Made by a program: the position numbers and the translations under genes. Of a stretch of DNA of 6,388 bases, positions 5,883 through 6,388 are shown in pieces. Within the stretch, counting starts at the first letter, position 1; each line of letters starts with the position of its first letter. The stretch is from Sedimentisphaerales bacterium (GTDB taxonomy: Bacteria > Planctomycetota > Phycisphaerae > Sedimentisphaerales > Anaerobacaceae). The DNA lies in contig DAOVMB010000157.1 of assembly GCA_030630905.1 (NCBI GenBank), forward strand, positions 1 to 6,388. Direction: 5' to 3'. The notes beneath the pieces were generated by a model that worked only from the letters and a program-made list of their open reading frames with translations, was not told where the DNA came from and made no database searches.

Positions 5883-6388
5883 ATGAGTCGATTATTGGAA
5901 ATTCTCGGCAGGGCGATAACAGTCGATACTGCTGATTTGATATGGCACTGGTTAAATACGGTCAGACTTCCTGTAGAGGATAACGAATCACCTCGATACA
6001 AGCAGTTGAACGAGATGATCGAGCTGATGCATGCCATGAAGCTGGATGCAGCCGCCGAGCAACTGCGGATATATCTCTTCGAATATCCTTCCTGTACTCA
6101 CGGCCGGCTGGCAGCGGCGGCGATTTGTTTGCATAACAGCCAATTGCCTGAAGCAATTAAAGAGCTAAACTCCGTCTATCTTCGCCAACCGAACAATACG
6201 ATGGCTCTTTACGCCCTCGGGCATTGTTATGAGCGGCTTGGCAAAGAGTCTCAGGCTGTGGAGTTTTATCAGGACTGCCTGAAGTTCAAAAACTATTTGC
6301 AGCTTCCGGCCTACCGATTGGCCGCCATTTACTTCAAAAACGGCCAACCAGAAAAAACCATAGAGCAATATGAGATATTGAAAGACGA
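5883..6388 (+). CDS. TPR-repeat protein, N-terminal part, cut by the window edge
   Basis: An open frame of 168 codons runs off the right end without a stop. After a leading segment (MSRLLEILGR onward, residues 1-38), about four helix-pair repeats can be seen at roughly 40-70, 74-105, 106-139 and 140-168. The third is the clearest TPR, with ALYALGHCYERLG (108-120) and QAVEFYQDCLKF (124-135). The fourth has AYRLAAIYFKNGQ (143-155). TPRs are protein-interaction scaffolds, and the partner is unknown. There is no signal peptide in the visible part. The start is uncertain. ATG 5883 gives a natural MSRLLEI opening with only a weak GGGTGG upstream. ATG 5859 would add MKTGCGWC, and the frame is open back to TTG 5808. 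Residues beyond 168, including any fused domain, lie outside the window. Confidence 0.8.
   Translation, partial: MSRLLEILGRAITVDTADLIWHWLNTVRLPVEDNESPRYKQLNEMIELMHAMKLDAAAEQLRIYLFEYPSCTHGRLAAAAICLHNSQLPEAIKELNSVYLRQPNNTMALYALGHCYERLGKESQAVEFYQDCLKFKNYLQLPAYRLAAIYFKNGQPEKTIEQYEILKD

Overview
The window reads as accessory chromosome from a bacterium with moderately GC-rich genes and AT-richer gaps. All supportable genes are on the + strand. The best taxonomic guess is Planctomycetota (Phycisphaerae/Sedimentisphaerales-like). This is inferred from gene style only: a secreted FGE-like (sulfatase-modifying-factor type) domain fused to a sialidase-like Asp-box protein, a small protein of a type I associate with that group, an orphan receiver protein and a TPR protein. 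There is no rRNA, tRNA or other marker to confirm it.

Layout. 1-108: non-coding left edge with a good sigma70-like promoter (TTGCCA, 17 bp, TAAAAT). 109-375: an 88-residue uncharacterised protein. 387-3515: a very large secreted protein (1042 residues) made of a signal peptide, an FGE-like fold lacking both FGE catalytic cysteines, and two consecutive beta-propeller regions with six Asp-boxes. The 109 and 387 genes are 11 bases apart, and the second gene's Shine-Dalgarno overlaps the first gene's stop region, so they look like one operon. A perfect 8-bp inverted repeat covers the stop codon of the large gene. 3542-3724: the N-terminal third of a DJ-1/PfpI family protein, apparently a remnant. 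3795-4283: a single-domain response regulator with all phosphorylation residues. 4327-5499: a 390-residue secreted protein of no family I can name. 5500-5858: non-coding, with a nine-G tract, a 10-bp direct repeat and small inverted repeats. 5883 to the right edge: the N-terminus of a TPR protein that runs out of the window.

How the genes may work together (inference). Two exported proteins, one of them sialidase-like, flank a receiver protein without a kinase or output domain. This fits a small locus for handling sulfated or sialylated glycans outside the cytoplasm, with regulatory input from a kinase encoded elsewhere. No single feature proves a new system. The most distinctive items are the FGE-like/sialidase-like fusion with a cysteine-less FGE fold, the unassigned exported protein at 4327-5499, and the conserved-looking small protein that leads the operon.
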